Below are positions 19,441 to 28,049 of a stretch of 64,000 bases of DNA, in pieces. Origin of the DNA: Paracoccus sigandri (lineage in GTDB: Bacteria > Pseudomonadota > Alphaproteobacteria > Rhodobacterales > Rhodobacteraceae); NCBI RefSeq assembly GCF_003709565.1, contig NZ_QNRC01000001.1, positions 124,001-188,000 of the forward strand, read 5' to 3'. The notes under the pieces were generated by a model, which was not told the origin of the DNA, did not search any database, and saw only the letters and a list, made by a program, of their open reading frames with translations. Numbering within the stretch: position 1 is the first letter of the stretch; every line of letters begins with the position of its first letter. The translations under genes were made by a program, and so were the position numbers.

Positions 19441-19469
19441 TTGGCATTTCCCGCCAAAAGCGTTAGGTC
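19441..19469 (+). promoter_or_regulatory. Promoter of queCDE
   Basis: A -35 TTGGCA (19441-19446), a 17-nt spacer and a weak -10 TAGGTC (19464-19469). The predicted +1 is 19476, the first base of the riboswitch stem. Confidence 0.5.
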
Positions 19470-19474
19470 ACGGG

Positions 19475-19508
19475 TCCCGGTCGCAGCCTACCCGGGTAAC
19501 AAAACAAG
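19475..19508 (+). ncRNA. PreQ1-I riboswitch controlling queCDE
   Basis: Stem P1 CCCGG (19476-19480) pairs with CCGGG (19492-19496). Loop L1 is TCGCAG (19481-19486). The tail AACAAAACAAGG (19498-19509) carries the A-rich third strand and the pairing Gs. These match, segment by segment, the well-studied class I preQ1 aptamer of Thermoanaerobacter tengcongensis as I recall it (loop UCGCAG, tail AACAAAACAAGG). The tail AAGGG is also the ribosome binding site of queC (ATG 19518), so ligand binding should hide it and stop translation of queuosine synthesis genes when preQ1 is plentiful. Confidence 0.9.
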
Positions 19509-19517
19509 GGTTCCAGA

Positions 19518-20225
19518 ATGAAGACACTCGTCATCTGCTCGGGCGGATTGGACTCGGTTTCGCTTGCCCATATGGTCGCGGCAAGGCGCGAGCTGACCGG
19601 CCTTCTGTCCTTCGACTATGGCCAGCGGCACCGGAAAGAGCTGGATTTCGCCGCCCGCTGCGCCGCCCGGCTGGGCGTGCCGCATCAGCTGATCGACATT
19701 TCCGGCATCGGCGCGGCGCTGTCGGGATCGGCGCTGACCGACGCGCTGGAGGTGCCCGACGGCCATTACGCCGAGGAGACCATGCGCGTCACCGTGGTGC
19801 CGAACCGCAATGCGATCATGCTGGCCATCGCCTTCGGGATCGCCGCCGCCAAGGGCGACGAGGCGGTGGCGGCGGCCGTGCATGGCGGCGATCATTTCAT
19901 CTATCCCGATTGCCGCCCCGCCTTCACCGACAGCTTCGCCGCCATGCAGAAGGCGGCGCTGGACGGGTATGCCGAGATCGAGCTGTTCGTGCCCTTCGTC
20001 CATCGCAGCAAGGCCGATATCGTCACCGAGGGCGCCCGCCACGCCACGCCCTTCGCCGAGACCTGGTCCTGCTACAAGGGCGGCGCGAATCACTGCGGGC
20101 GCTGCGGCACCTGCGTCGAGCGGCGCGAGGCCTTCGCGCTGGCCGGCATTGCCGACCCGACCAGCTATGACGATGCCGATTTCTGGCGCCGGGCGCTGGC
20201 CGGACATGCAGCGGGGGGCGCCTGA
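19518..20225 (+). CDS. queC: 7-cyano-7-deazaguanine synthase
   Basis: ATP-dependent conversion of 7-carboxy-7-deazaguanine (CDG) to preQ0 in queuosine biosynthesis. The 235-aa protein has the PP-loop SGGLDSVSL at the N-terminus and the zinc-binding cysteine cluster [18 protein letters not shown] near the C-terminus, with VVPNRNAIM in between. It lies directly behind a preQ1 riboswitch and overlaps queD (TGATG), so queC-queD-queE form one feedback-controlled operon. Confidence 0.96.
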   Translation: MKTLVICSGGLDSVSLAHMVAARRELTGLLSFDYGQRHRKELDFAARCAARLGVPHQLIDISGIGAALSGSALTDALEVPDGHYAEETMRVTVVPNRNAIMLAIAFGIAAAKGDEAVAAAVHGGDHFIYPDCRPAFTDSFAAMQKAALDGYAEIELFVPFVHRSKADIVTEGARHATPFAETWSCYKGGANHCGRCGTCVERREAFALAGIADPTSYDDADFWRRALAGHAAGGA

Positions 20226-20587
20226 TGTACCGGATCAGCAAGGAGTTCCACTTTTCCGCCTCGCATCAACTGGCGCATCTGCCGGCGGATCATCAATGCG
20301 CGCGGCTGCATGGCCACAACTATGTCGTCGTGGTCGAGCTGGCAGCAGCCGACCTGAACGCGGACGGCTTCGTGCGCGACTATCACGAGCTGAAGGCGCT
20401 GAAGTCCTATATCGACACCCATTTCGACCACCGGCACCTGGACGACGTGCTGGAGGTGCCCTCGACGGCGGAAAACCTGGCCCGGCATTTCTTCGACTGG
20501 TGCCGGGCCCGCTGGCCGGAAACCGCCGCGGTGCGGGTCAGCGAGACGCCGAAGACCTGGGCCGAATACCGGCCGGGCCCAGCATGA
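20225..20587 (+). CDS. queD: 6-carboxy-5,6,7,8-tetrahydropterin synthase
   Basis: Converts dihydroneopterin triphosphate to 6-carboxytetrahydropterin, the pterin step of queuosine synthesis. The 120-aa protein has the zinc ligands His14, His29 and His31 (FSASHQL, LHGHNY), the catalytic Cys25, and FDHRHLDD. The ATG overlaps the queC stop, and its own stop overlaps queE (ATGA). Confidence 0.95.
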   Translation: MYRISKEFHFSASHQLAHLPADHQCARLHGHNYVVVVELAAADLNADGFVRDYHELKALKSYIDTHFDHRHLDDVLEVPSTAENLARHFFDWCRARWPETAAVRVSETPKTWAEYRPGPA

Positions 20588-21294
20588 GCCGGCTGCGCAT
20601 CGCCGAGATCTTCGGCCCCACGATACAGGGCGAGGGCGCGCTGATCGGCGAGCCGACGGTCTTCGTGCGCGCGGGCGGCTGCGACTATCGCTGCGCCTGG
20701 TGCGATTCGATGCATGCGGTGGACAGCCGCTATCGCGACACATGGGCGGCAATGACGAGCGAGGCGGTCTGGGCGAAGGTCCGGCAGCTGTCGGGCGGGC
20801 GGGCGCTGACGGTCTCGATCTCGGGCGGCAATCCGGCGATCCAGGATTTCGGGCCGCTGATCGAGATGGGGCGCGCGGCGGGCTATCGCTTCGCCTGCGA
20901 GACCCAAGGGTCGGTCGCGCGCGACTGGTTCGGGGCGCTGGACATGCTGGTGCTGAGCCCCAAGCCGCCCTCCAGCGGGCAGGTCACGGATTGGAACGCC
21001 TTCGCGGATTGCCTGGCGGCGGGACGGGGCGCGGGCCGGATGGTGATGAAGATCGTGGTGTTCGACGAGGCCGATTACGCATGGGCCCGGCAGGCCGCCG
21101 CGCGCCATCCCGACCTGCCGCTCTATCTGCAGCCGGGCAACCCGGAGGTCGACCCCTCGGTCCCGGTCGGCGCGCAACAGGTGGCCGACCGGCTGCTGTG
21201 GCTGGTCGAGAAGGTGACCGGCGACGGCTGGTTCGCGCCGCGCGTGCTGCCGCAGCTGCATGTGATGCTGTGGGGCAACAAGCGCGGGGTCTGA
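20584..21294 (+). CDS. queE: 7-carboxy-7-deazaguanine synthase
   Basis: Radical-SAM enzyme forming 7-carboxy-7-deazaguanine (CDG) from the queD product. The 236-aa protein begins with [22 protein letters not shown], typical of QueE, then the CX3CX2C cluster at Cys33/37/40 (CDYRCAWC). SISGGNPAI replaces the usual SGGEP-type motif. ATG 20584 overlaps the queD stop. Last gene of the riboswitch-controlled operon. Confidence 0.95.
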   Translation: MSRLRIAEIFGPTIQGEGALIGEPTVFVRAGGCDYRCAWCDSMHAVDSRYRDTWAAMTSEAVWAKVRQLSGGRALTVSISGGNPAIQDFGPLIEMGRAAGYRFACETQGSVARDWFGALDMLVLSPKPPSSGQVTDWNAFADCLAAGRGAGRMVMKIVVFDEADYAWARQAAARHPDLPLYLQPGNPEVDPSVPVGAQQVADRLLWLVEKVTGDGWFAPRVLPQLHVMLWGNKRGV

Positions 21295-21306
21295 GGCAGC
21301 CGGCGC

Positions 21307-22146
21307 TCAGCGCGCCATCAGCACCGGAACCTTGGCCTTTTCCAGCATGTTCCGCGTCGCGCCGCCCAGGATCGCCTCGCGGAAGCGCGAATGGCCATAG
21401 GCGCCCATGACGATCAGGTCGGCGCCGATCTCGGTCGCGCGGCGGTTCAGCTCGTCGCTGATGGTGGGGGCGGTGCGGGCCAGGACCGCGATCTCGGCCT
21501 TGACGCCGTGGCGGATCAGCATCTGCGCCAGCGCCCCGCCGGGATCCGAGCGTTCCGCCCCCGCCCGGCGGGGGTCGATCACGGTGATCTCGACCGATTC
21601 GGCGGCCTTCAGCAGCGGCAGGGCGCGGCGGACGGCGGCCAGGGCCTCCAGCGACTGGTTCCAGGCGACCAGCACCCGGCGCGGCGGATTGGCGGGCAGG
21701 CCGGCATCGGCCAGGATCATCACCGGGCAGCCGCCCTCGAAGAGCGCGGCCTCGGTCACCGCCTCGGCGGCGGCGCCGGCCTCGGGGCCATAGGGGCGCG
21801 ACAGCACCGTCAGGTCCGAGAACCGCGCCCGCATCCCCACCAGAGAGGCCAGCCCGCCGGTCTGCGCGGCGGCCGAATCGACGCTCCAGCGCAGGTCGGT
21901 CCTGGTCGCCAGACGCGCGCGGGCGGCCTTTTCCAGCACCTCGGCATCCTCGATCGCCTGGGCGATGGTTTCCTGGAACGCATAGGGCGCGCCGCCGGGA
22001 AAGAAATAGCCCGCCTCGGCCGGGTTGATGCCCAGGCAGAGCACTTCCAGATGCCCGTCCTCGCGCGTGGCCAGATCTGCGGCGGCGTCCAGCTGGGGCA
22101 GTTCGCGGGAATCGGTCAGGACGGTGAGGATCGTCTTATAGGCCAT
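21307..22146 (-). CDS. Universal stress protein (tandem UspA)
   Basis: Cytoplasmic stress protein; 279 aa, about twice a single Usp domain. The C-terminal domain ends in the nucleotide-binding pattern GAYGHSRFREAILGGATRNML, and the N-terminal half (MAYKTILTVLTD) is a more degenerate copy. ATG 22146 has GGAGG at 5 nt; the longer frame to 22188 lacks a site. It is divergent from ccoNOQP. An FNR box (22203-22216) and the -10 TATCAT (22180-22175) fit a class II Fnr promoter starting near 22168, so it is probably co-induced with the oxidase at low oxygen. Confidence 0.9.
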   Translation of the reverse strand: MAYKTILTVLTDSRELPQLDAAADLATREDGHLEVLCLGINPAEAGYFFPGGAPYAFQETIAQAIEDAEVLEKAARARLATRTDLRWSVDSAAAQTGGLASLVGMRARFSDLTVLSRPYGPEAGAAAEAVTEAALFEGGCPVMILADAGLPANPPRRVLVAWNQSLEALAAVRRALPLLKAAESVEITVIDPRRAGAERSDPGGALAQMLIRHGVKAEIAVLARTAPTISDELNRRATEIGADLIVMGAYGHSRFREAILGGATRNMLEKAKVPVLMAR

Positions 22147-22174
22147 GGAAGCCTCCGTTGATGGCATTTCCGGC

Positions 22175-22216
22175 ATGATACCTGGCAACTATCGCGCCGG
22201 CCTTGATCCGCGTCAA
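22175..22216 (-). promoter_or_regulatory. FNR-dependent promoter of the usp gene
   Basis: FNR box TTGAT-CCGC-GTCAA at 22203-22216, centre 22209.5; -10 TATCAT at 22180-22175. With the box at -41.5, transcription starts at 22168, 22 nt before the ATG. Confidence 0.75.
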
Positions 22217-22225
22217 ACCGGCTTT

Positions 22226-22267
22226 TTGACACAGATCAAGGTTTCTTGATCCGGCCCGGCCTATTCC
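22226..22267 (+). promoter_or_regulatory. FNR-dependent promoter of ccoNOQP
   Basis: FNR box TTGAC-ACAG-ATCAA at 22226-22239, centre 22232.5; -10 TATTCC at 22262-22267, exactly -12 to -7 when the box is at -41.5 (start near 22274, leader about 75 nt). Confidence 0.8.
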
Positions 22268-22348
22268 CGGCCCATCGGAAGACCCCTTGGCGCAGCCGCG
22301 ATTCGCGCTGCCCGGGCGGGAAATCCAGCCAAGGGGACACTGCGAGCC

Positions 22349-23953
22349 ATGTGGAATTATGTGAAGCTGATCTTGCTGGGGAGCGTCGCGCTGATGGCTG
22401 CGATCGGCGCGAACCTGGCGCATGACCTGGCCTATATGGTCAACGCGCTGACGGTGATGCTGGTCGCCGGGGGCATGTTCGTCTGGGTGCTGCGCAATAT
22501 CGACGAACCCGTCACCCGCCCGAATCCCAACGAATACATGGACGGAGTGGTCCGCGCGGGCGTCATCGCCACCTCGTTCTGGGGCGTCGTCGGCTTCCTC
22601 GTCGGCGTCGTCATCGCCTTCCAGCTGGCCTTTCCGGCGCTGAACTTCAGCGAGCTGGCGCAGGGCTACCTGAACTTCGGCAAGCTGCGTCCCCTGCATA
22701 CCAGCGCGGTGATCTTCGCCTTCGGCGGCAACGCGCTGATCGCGACCAGCTTCTATGTCGTGCAGCGGACCTCGGCAGCGCGGCTGTGGGGCGGCAACGC
22801 GGCCTGGTTCGTGTTCTGGGGCTACAACCTGTTCATCGTGCTGGCCGCCTCGGGCTATATCCTGGGCGCCACCCAGTCCAAGGAATATGCCGAACCGGAA
22901 TGGTATGTGGACTGGTGGCTGACCGTGGTCTGGGTGGTCTACCTGGCGGTGTTCCTGGGCACGATCATCAAGCGCAAGGAACCGCATATCTACGTGGCCA
23001 ACTGGTTCTACCTGGCCTTCATCGTCACCATCGCCATGCTGCACATCGTCAACAACCTGTCGATGCCGGTCAGCGTCTTCGGGTCGAAATCCGTGCAGGT
23101 CTTCTCGGGCGTGCAGGACGCGATGGTGCAATGGTGGTACGGCCACAACGCTGTGGGCTTCTTCCTGACCGCCGGCTTCCTGGGGATGATGTATTACTTC
23201 ATCCCGAAACAGGCCGAACGCCCGGTCTATTCCTACAAGCTGTCGATCATCCACTTCTGGGCGCTGATCTTCCTCTATATCTGGGCCGGCCCGCACCACC
23301 TGCATTATACCGCGCTGCCCGACTGGGCCTCGACGCTGGGGATGGTCTTCTCGATCATGCTGTGGATGCCCAGCTGGGGCGGCATGATCAACGGGCTGAT
23401 GACGTTGTCGGGGGCCTGGGACAAGCTGCGCACCGACCCGATCATCCGCATGATGGTCGTCGCGGTCGGCTTCTACGGCATGGCCACCTTCGAGGGGCCG
23501 ATGATGTCGATCAAGGCCGTGAACAGCCTGTCGCACTATACCGACTGGACCATCGGCCATGTCCATTCCGGCGCGCTTGGCTGGAACGGCATGATCACCT
23601 TCGGCGCGCTCTACTATCTGGTGCCGCGCCTGTGGGGACGCGAGCGGCTGTATTCGCTTGGCCTGGTCAGCTGGCACTTCTGGCTGGCGACCATCGGGCT
23701 GGTCCTCTACGCGGCCTCGATGTGGGTCTCGGGGATCATGGAGGGGCTGATGTGGCGCGAAGTGGACAGCCAGGGCTTCCTGGTCAACGCCTTCGCCGAC
23801 ACGGTCCAGGCCAAGTTCGCCATGAACGTCGTGCGCGCCCTGGGCGGTGTGCTGTACCTGACCGGGGGCATCATCATGGCCTGGAACCTGTGGGCCACCG
23901 TCGCCAGGCAACCCAAGGCCCATTCGACGGCCATCGCCGTGCCGGCGGAATAA
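22349..23953 (+). CDS. ccoN: cbb3-type cytochrome c oxidase subunit I
   Basis: Catalytic subunit of the high-affinity, proton-pumping cbb3 oxidase in the inner membrane, reducing O2 with haem b and the b3-CuB centre. The 534-aa protein has about twelve membrane helices. Haem and copper ligands are recognisable: [13 protein letters not shown] (low-spin haem His), [11 protein letters not shown] (CuB His and cross-linked Tyr region), [13 protein letters not shown] (CuB His pair) and [19 protein letters not shown] (haem His). First gene of ccoNOQP, behind an FNR promoter. Confidence 0.97.
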   Translation: MWNYVKLILLGSVALMAAIGANLAHDLAYMVNALTVMLVAGGMFVWVLRNIDEPVTRPNPNEYMDGVVRAGVIATSFWGVVGFLVGVVIAFQLAFPALNFSELAQGYLNFGKLRPLHTSAVIFAFGGNALIATSFYVVQRTSAARLWGGNAAWFVFWGYNLFIVLAASGYILGATQSKEYAEPEWYVDWWLTVVWVVYLAVFLGTIIKRKEPHIYVANWFYLAFIVTIAMLHIVNNLSMPVSVFGSKSVQVFSGVQDAMVQWWYGHNAVGFFLTAGFLGMMYYFIPKQAERPVYSYKLSIIHFWALIFLYIWAGPHHLHYTALPDWASTLGMVFSIMLWMPSWGGMINGLMTLSGAWDKLRTDPIIRMMVVAVGFYGMATFEGPMMSIKAVNSLSHYTDWTIGHVHSGALGWNGMITFGALYYLVPRLWGRERLYSLGLVSWHFWLATIGLVLYAASMWVSGIMEGLMWREVDSQGFLVNAFADTVQAKFAMNVVRALGGVLYLTGGIIMAWNLWATVARQPKAHSTAIAVPAE

Positions 23954-23965
23954 GGGAAGCCAGCC

Positions 23966-24691
23966 ATGCAAATCCTTCAAAAGCACAAGATCCTCGAAAA
24001 GAACGCGACGCTGCTGCTGATCTTCTCGTTCCTGGTGGTGACCATCGGCGGCATCGTGCAGATCACCCCGCTGTTCTACCTGGAAAACACCATCGAGAAG
24101 GTCGAGGGCGTGCGCCCCTACACACCGCTGGAGCTGGCCGGGCGCGACATCTATATCCGCGAGGGCTGCTATGTCTGCCACAGCCAGATGATCCGCCCGA
24201 TGCGCGACGAGGTCGAGCGTTACGGCCATTACAGCCTGGCGGCGGAATCGATGTATGACCACCCGTTCCAGTGGGGCTCCAAGCGCACCGGGCCGGACCT
24301 GGCACGCGTCGGTGGGCGCTATTCCGACGAATGGCATGTCGACCATTTGCGCGACCCGCAATCGGTGGTGCCGGAATCGATCATGCCGAAATACGGCTTC
24401 CTGATGGACCGGCCGATCCGTCCCGACCGCATCCAGCAGCGGCTGCGCGCCGATGCCCGCGTCGGCGTGCCCTATGACGATGCGATGATCGCCGCCGCCG
24501 TGGCCGATTTCCGCGCCCAGGCCGATCCGAACGCCGATCCCTCGGGGCTGATGGAACGCTATCCGGGCGCCCAGCAGCGCAATTTCGACCGCCAGCCGCA
24601 GCTGACGGAGATGGATGCGCTGGTCGCCTATCTGCAAGTGCTTGGCACGATGGTCGATTTCTCGACCTTCGAGCCCGATCCGAACCGCTGA
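23966..24691 (+). CDS. ccoO: cbb3-type oxidase monohaem cytochrome c subunit II
   Basis: Membrane-anchored monohaem cytochrome c that passes electrons from CcoP to CcoN. The 241-aa protein has one N-terminal membrane helix ([19 protein letters not shown]), then the periplasmic haem site CYVCH ([14 protein letters not shown]) and the CcoO signature [16 protein letters not shown]. Met ligand candidates include SIMPKY. It follows ccoN by 12 bp. Confidence 0.97.
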   Translation: MQILQKHKILEKNATLLLIFSFLVVTIGGIVQITPLFYLENTIEKVEGVRPYTPLELAGRDIYIREGCYVCHSQMIRPMRDEVERYGHYSLAAESMYDHPFQWGSKRTGPDLARVGGRYSDEWHVDHLRDPQSVVPESIMPKYGFLMDRPIRPDRIQQRLRADARVGVPYDDAMIAAAVADFRAQADPNADPSGLMERYPGAQQRNFDRQPQLTEMDALVAYLQVLGTMVDFSTFEPDPNR

Positions 24692-24710
24692 GCGAAAGGA
24701 GAAGTGAGCC

Positions 24711-24899
24711 ATGGAACTTTACAGCTTCCTGCGCCAGCTGGCCGATAGCTGGGCTTTGCTTGCCCTGACGCTGTTCTTCGTCGGCATGGTGGGTTTCGTC
24801 TTCCGCCCCGGATCGCGCGTGGCGCAGAAGGACGCGGCCGAAAGCATCTTCCGCCACGAGACCCGCCCGGCCACGGCGGATGAGAAGGAGAGCCGGTAA
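24711..24899 (+). CDS. ccoQ: cbb3-type oxidase assembly subunit CcoQ
   Basis: Small single-pass membrane subunit that stabilises the cbb3 complex. The 62-aa protein has one helix ([18 protein letters not shown]) followed by a short charged tail with RPGSR and AAESIF. ATG 24711 follows AAGGAGAAG. The stop overlaps the ccoP ATG (TAATG). Confidence 0.92.
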   Translation: MELYSFLRQLADSWALLALTLFFVGMVGFVFRPGSRVAQKDAAESIFRHETRPATADEKESR

Positions 24900-25969
24900 T
24901 GGCCGACGAGGACAAGAACAGCCCGCTTGGCAACCAGCCCCCGGCAGGCAAGCCCGCCGATGACGTCGCCTCGCCCGCGAACCCGGACAACCGGATCGAC
25001 CTGGAACGCCAGTCGGCCGATGCCGAACATGCCGCCAAGATCGCCGGCGAGATCCCCGAGCGAACCCGGCCCGATGCCCCGGTCGCCCCGAAAATGCGCC
25101 GGCCGGCCCGCCGCAAGGGGCTGGTGCAGGAGGTCGGCTCGACCGGGCATGAATGGGACGGGATCACCGAATACGACAACCCGATGCCGCGCTGGTGGCT
25201 GTGGACCTTCTATGCCACGATCGTCTGGGCCATCGGCTACATGATCGCCTATCCGGCGATCCCGCTGGTCAGCGGCGCGACCCAGGGCCTGCTGGGCACC
25301 AATTACCGCAAGGAGGTCGCGGCCGAGATCCAGCGCTTCGACCAGGCCAATGCCGGGGTGCAGGCCCGCCTGACCGAGGTCGCGCTGGAGGAGATTCCGG
25401 GCGATGCGGAACTGTCCAACTATGCGATGAACGCCGGCGGCGCGGTGTTCCGCACCTGGTGCGCGCAGTGCCACGGCTCGGGCGCGGCGGGGGCTGCGGG
25501 CTATCCGAACCTTCTGGACAACGACTGGCTCTGGGGCGGCTCGCTGGAGGAGATCCACCAGACGATCCGCCACGGCATCCGCGACCCGCTGGACCCCGAC
25601 ACCCATTATTCGGAAATGCCGCGCTTCGGCACCGACGAATTGCTGGACCGCCAGCAGATCGCGCAGGTGGTGGATTACGTCCTGTCGCTGTCCGACCTGC
25701 CCCACAACGCCGCCAGCGCCGCGGCGGGGGCAGAGGTCTATGCCGACAATTGCGCGGCCTGCCACATGGATGACGGCACCGGCGACCGCGACCAGGGCGC
25801 GCCCAACCTGGCGGATGCGGTCTGGCTCTATGGCAGCGACCGCGCCACGGTGACGCGCATCGTCGCGGAAGGCCCGCATGGGGTGATGCCGGCCTGGGCC
25901 TCGCGCCTGTCCGAGGCCGATATCCGCGCCGTCACCGCCTATGTCCACGCGCTGGGGGGCGGCGAATAG
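24899..25969 (+). CDS. ccoP: cbb3-type oxidase dihaem cytochrome c subunit III, extended N-terminus
   Basis: Dihaem cytochrome c entry point of the cbb3 oxidase. Two CXXCH sites are present: CAQCH (about 200) and CAACH (about 290), each with a downstream Met. The membrane helix is [21 protein letters not shown] (about 100-120), preceded by the family box [18 protein letters not shown] at about 83. Before this box lie about 75 hydrophilic Asp/Pro/Arg-rich residues, where most CcoP proteins have roughly ten. Hence 356 aa, against about 290-300 usual. The start overlaps ccoQ and has no good internal rival, since the next Met is in [13 protein letters not shown]. Confidence 0.95.
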   Translation: MADEDKNSPLGNQPPAGKPADDVASPANPDNRIDLERQSADAEHAAKIAGEIPERTRPDAPVAPKMRRPARRKGLVQEVGSTGHEWDGITEYDNPMPRWWLWTFYATIVWAIGYMIAYPAIPLVSGATQGLLGTNYRKEVAAEIQRFDQANAGVQARLTEVALEEIPGDAELSNYAMNAGGAVFRTWCAQCHGSGAAGAAGYPNLLDNDWLWGGSLEEIHQTIRHGIRDPLDPDTHYSEMPRFGTDELLDRQQIAQVVDYVLSLSDLPHNAASAAAGAEVYADNCAACHMDDGTGDRDQGAPNLADAVWLYGSDRATVTRIVAEGPHGVMPAWASRLSEADIRAVTAYVHALGGGE

Positions 25970-25987
25970 CCGCCCCTCGGCCCCGGT

Positions 25988-26221
25988 TTCCGCACTGTCC
26001 ACCCAACTCGGTGCGGAATAGGCCGGTCCCCCATCCTGTTCGCGCGTTCCTTGGGGGGCCGGCTGAAGATTAACAGGGTTTCGCGGCCCGGAACAATCCG
26101 CCCGCCACCGGGCACGACCATAGCCGCGTCATCCCAGGGGTTTTCGTGCCGGTCCCATCGGCGCGGAAACGGCCGGTCTCCGTCCTGTTCGCGCGTTCCT
26201 CGGAGACCGGCCGCCTTTTTT
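25988..26221 (+). ncRNA. Structured RNA with two identical-loop hairpins, 3' of ccoP (candidate sRNA or 3'UTR element)
   Basis: Four hairpins in 234 nt. H0: TTCCGCAC/GTGCGGAA (25988-26018). H1: 12-bp stem 26022-26033/26052-26063 with one G-U pair. H2: GGCACGA/TCGTGCC (26111-26117/26144-26150), extended with a bulge. H3: perfect 13-bp stem 26170-26182/26201-26213. H1 and H3 have different stems but the same 18-nt loop, TCCTGTTCGCGCGTTCCT. H3 is followed by six Ts (26216-26221), making an intrinsic terminator on the plus strand. H0-H1 and H2-H3 look like a duplicated two-hairpin module 149 nt apart. It could be the ccoNOQP 3' end or an independent sRNA; I do not recognise the family. Confidence 0.6.
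26170..26221 (+). terminator. Rho-independent terminator (hairpin H3 plus T6)
   Basis: A perfect 13-bp GC-rich stem, 18-nt loop, two-base gap (CC), then six Ts. It ends plus-strand transcription coming from ccoNOQP before the convergent miaB. Confidence 0.8.
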
Positions 26222-26236
26222 CCCGCCCCCCGGCTT

Positions 26237-27595
26237 TCAGGCCGCCAACTCGCCCCGCAGCGAATTCGGCGCGCTTTCCAGGATGCGGACCTGGACCAGA
26301 TCGCCGATCTGCGCCTGGGGCGCCTCGACGAAGACCGAATGCAGATAGTCCGACTTGCCGACCATCTGCCCCGCCTCGCGGCCCGGCTTCTCGAACAGCA
26401 CGCCAAGGGTGCGCCCGACCATGGCTTCCTGCGCGGCCTTCTGCTGGCGCGTCAGCAGCGCCTGCAATTCCTGCAGCCGCGCATCGGCCAGATCGCCGTC
26501 GACCTCGGGGCGGTCATAGGCCGGGGTTCCCGGACGCGGCGAATACTTGAAGCTGAAGGCGGTGCCGAAATTCACCTGCGCCACCAGGTCCAGCGTCGCC
26601 TGGTGGTCGGCATCGCTCTCGCCCGGAAAACCGACGATGAAATCGCTGGTCAGCATGATGTCGGGGCGCGCGTCGCGGATCCGGTCGATCAGCCGCAGAT
26701 ACTCGGCGGCCGTGTGCTTGCGGTTCATCGCCTTCAAGATCCGGTCGCTGCCCGATTGCACCGGCAGATGCAGATAGGGCATCAGCTGCGGCACGTCGCG
26801 ATGCGCCTCGATCAGGTCTCCGGCCATGTCGTTGGGGTGGCTGGTCGTATAGCGGATCCGGTCCAGCCCGTCGATTTCGGCGATCGCCCGGATCAGGCGC
26901 CCGAAGCCCCATTCGCGCCCATCCGCGCCCGCGCCATGCCAGCCATTGACGTTCTGGCCCAACAGCGTGATCTCGCGCACGCCGCGGGCGACCAGGTCGC
27001 GGGCCTCGGCCAGGATGCGCTCGACCGGGCGGCTGACCTCGGCGCCGCGGGTATAGGGCACGACGCAGAAGGCGCAGAACTTGTCGCAGCCCTCCTGCAC
27101 GGTCAGGAAGGCCGCGGGCGCGCGGCGGGTCGCCCGATTCAGGCTTGTGCGGGCCGGCAGGTGGTCGAACTTGTCCTCCTCGGGGAAGTCGGTGACGATC
27201 CGCGGCGCCTCGCCGCGCACCATGGCGGGCAGGCGGTGATAGGCCTGCGGGCCGACGACCAGATCGACCAGCGGCATCCGCCGGGTGATCTCCTCGCCCT
27301 CGGCCTGCGCGACGCAGCCCGCGACGCCGATCTTCAGGTCGGGACGTTCGGCCTTCAGCGGCTTCAGCCGGCCCAGGTCGGAATACAGCTTCTCGGCCGC
27401 CTTTTCCCGGATATGGCAGGTGTTCAGCAGCACCATGTCCGCCTCGGCCTGGTTCTCGGTCAGCACATAGCCTTCCGCGCCCATGGCCTCGGCCATGCGC
27501 TGGCTGTCATAGACATTCATCTGGCAGCCATAGGTCTTGATGAATAGCTTCTTGGCTGCCGAAGATGCGGCCGGGGTCTTGGCTTGGTCACTCAT
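26237..27595 (-). CDS. miaB: tRNA-2-methylthio-N6-dimethylallyladenosine synthase
   Basis: Radical-SAM methylthiotransferase that adds the methylthio group to i6A37 of tRNAs. The 452-aa protein has an N-terminal UPF0004 domain with its three cluster cysteines ([21 protein letters not shown]), the radical-SAM motif [19 protein letters not shown] and a C-terminal TRAM domain. ATG 27595. It converges on the structured RNA behind ccoP and is divergent from the TfoX-C gene. Confidence 0.95.
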   Translation of the reverse strand: MSDQAKTPAASSAAKKLFIKTYGCQMNVYDSQRMAEAMGAEGYVLTENQAEADMVLLNTCHIREKAAEKLYSDLGRLKPLKAERPDLKIGVAGCVAQAEGEEITRRMPLVDLVVGPQAYHRLPAMVRGEAPRIVTDFPEEDKFDHLPARTSLNRATRRAPAAFLTVQEGCDKFCAFCVVPYTRGAEVSRPVERILAEARDLVARGVREITLLGQNVNGWHGAGADGREWGFGRLIRAIAEIDGLDRIRYTTSHPNDMAGDLIEAHRDVPQLMPYLHLPVQSGSDRILKAMNRKHTAAEYLRLIDRIRDARPDIMLTSDFIVGFPGESDADHQATLDLVAQVNFGTAFSFKYSPRPGTPAYDRPEVDGDLADARLQELQALLTRQQKAAQEAMVGRTLGVLFEKPGREAGQMVGKSDYLHSVFVEAPQAQIGDLVQVRILESAPNSLRGELAA

Positions 27596-27657
27596 GCCGT
27601 GCTGTCCTTGGAATTCGCGTGCTGATACAGGAAAGCGCGGCTTTTGGAAAGGCGGGC

Positions 27658-27984
27658 ATGGAAAGCGACCTGGTCACGATCAAGCATATCGGCCCCGCGA
27701 CGGCGAAGGCGCTGGTCGCGGCGGGGGTGCCGGATGCCGCCAGCCTGCGGGCGATGGGCGCGCATGAGGCCTATCGCGCGCTGCTGGTCGCCGGCGAGAA
27801 GCCGCATTTCATCGGCTATTACGTGCTGCACATGGCCCTGCAGGGCCGCCCCTGGAACGACTGCCAGGGCGCGGAAAAGGCCGTCCTGCGCGAACGCTTC
27901 GATTCGCTGCTGGCCGAGGTCAGGGGCACGCCGCTGACCGGAATCGAGGCGGCGCTGGACCAGATCGGGCCGCGGCGCCCCTGA
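27658..27984 (+). CDS. TfoX C-terminal-domain protein
   Basis: A stand-alone TfoX C-terminal (helix-hairpin-helix-like) domain of 108 aa, seen here as [23 protein letters not shown] and [10 protein letters not shown], then [14 protein letters not shown]. The fold resembles DNA-binding HhH domains; the role in this family of organisms is not known to me. It lacks the N-terminal TfoX domain, so a competence role should not be assumed. ATG 27658; it lies 62 bp from divergent miaB and 65 bp before the tetR gene. Confidence 0.75.
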   Translation: MESDLVTIKHIGPATAKALVAAGVPDAASLRAMGAHEAYRALLVAGEKPHFIGYYVLHMALQGRPWNDCQGAEKAVLRERFDSLLAEVRGTPLTGIEAALDQIGPRRP

Positions 27985-28014
27985 AGGCCGCTGAAAAGAC
28001 AGGGAAAGATTTTC

Positions 28015-28044
28015 TTGCAATACATACCGACTGGTAGGTATGTT
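28015..28044 (+). promoter_or_regulatory. Autoregulated promoter and operator of the tetR operon
   Basis: -35 TTGCAA (28015-28020), an 18-nt spacer and -10 TATGTT (28039-28044). A 22-bp imperfect palindrome ACATACC-N8-GGTATGT (28022-28043) fills the spacer and -10, the classic place for a TetR operator. The predicted start coincides with the tetR ATG (28050). Confidence 0.75.
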
Positions 28045-28049
28045 TAACC

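Noticed and set aside
19441..19457. TTGGC-N7-GCCAA inverted repeat in the queC promoter as a regulator site
   Set aside because: The arms are only 5 bp and overlap the -35 TTGGCA; chance occurrence is likely and the riboswitch already explains control.
26034..26200. LexA-type boxes in the twin loops (GTTC...GTTC)
   Set aside because: The spacing is N4 (GTTC-GCGC-GTTC), whereas the alphaproteobacterial SOS box is GTTC-N7-GTTC. The hairpin context also fits RNA better than an operator.
25988..26221. Membership of the CcsR (Cuckoo) sRNA family of Rhodobacter
   Set aside because: The twin-hairpin layout is similar, but the CUCCUCCC loop motif that defines that family is absent.
25988..26221. 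CRISPR-like repeat array
   Set aside because: Only two copies, the repeated part is a hairpin loop with differing stems, and there are no cas genes.
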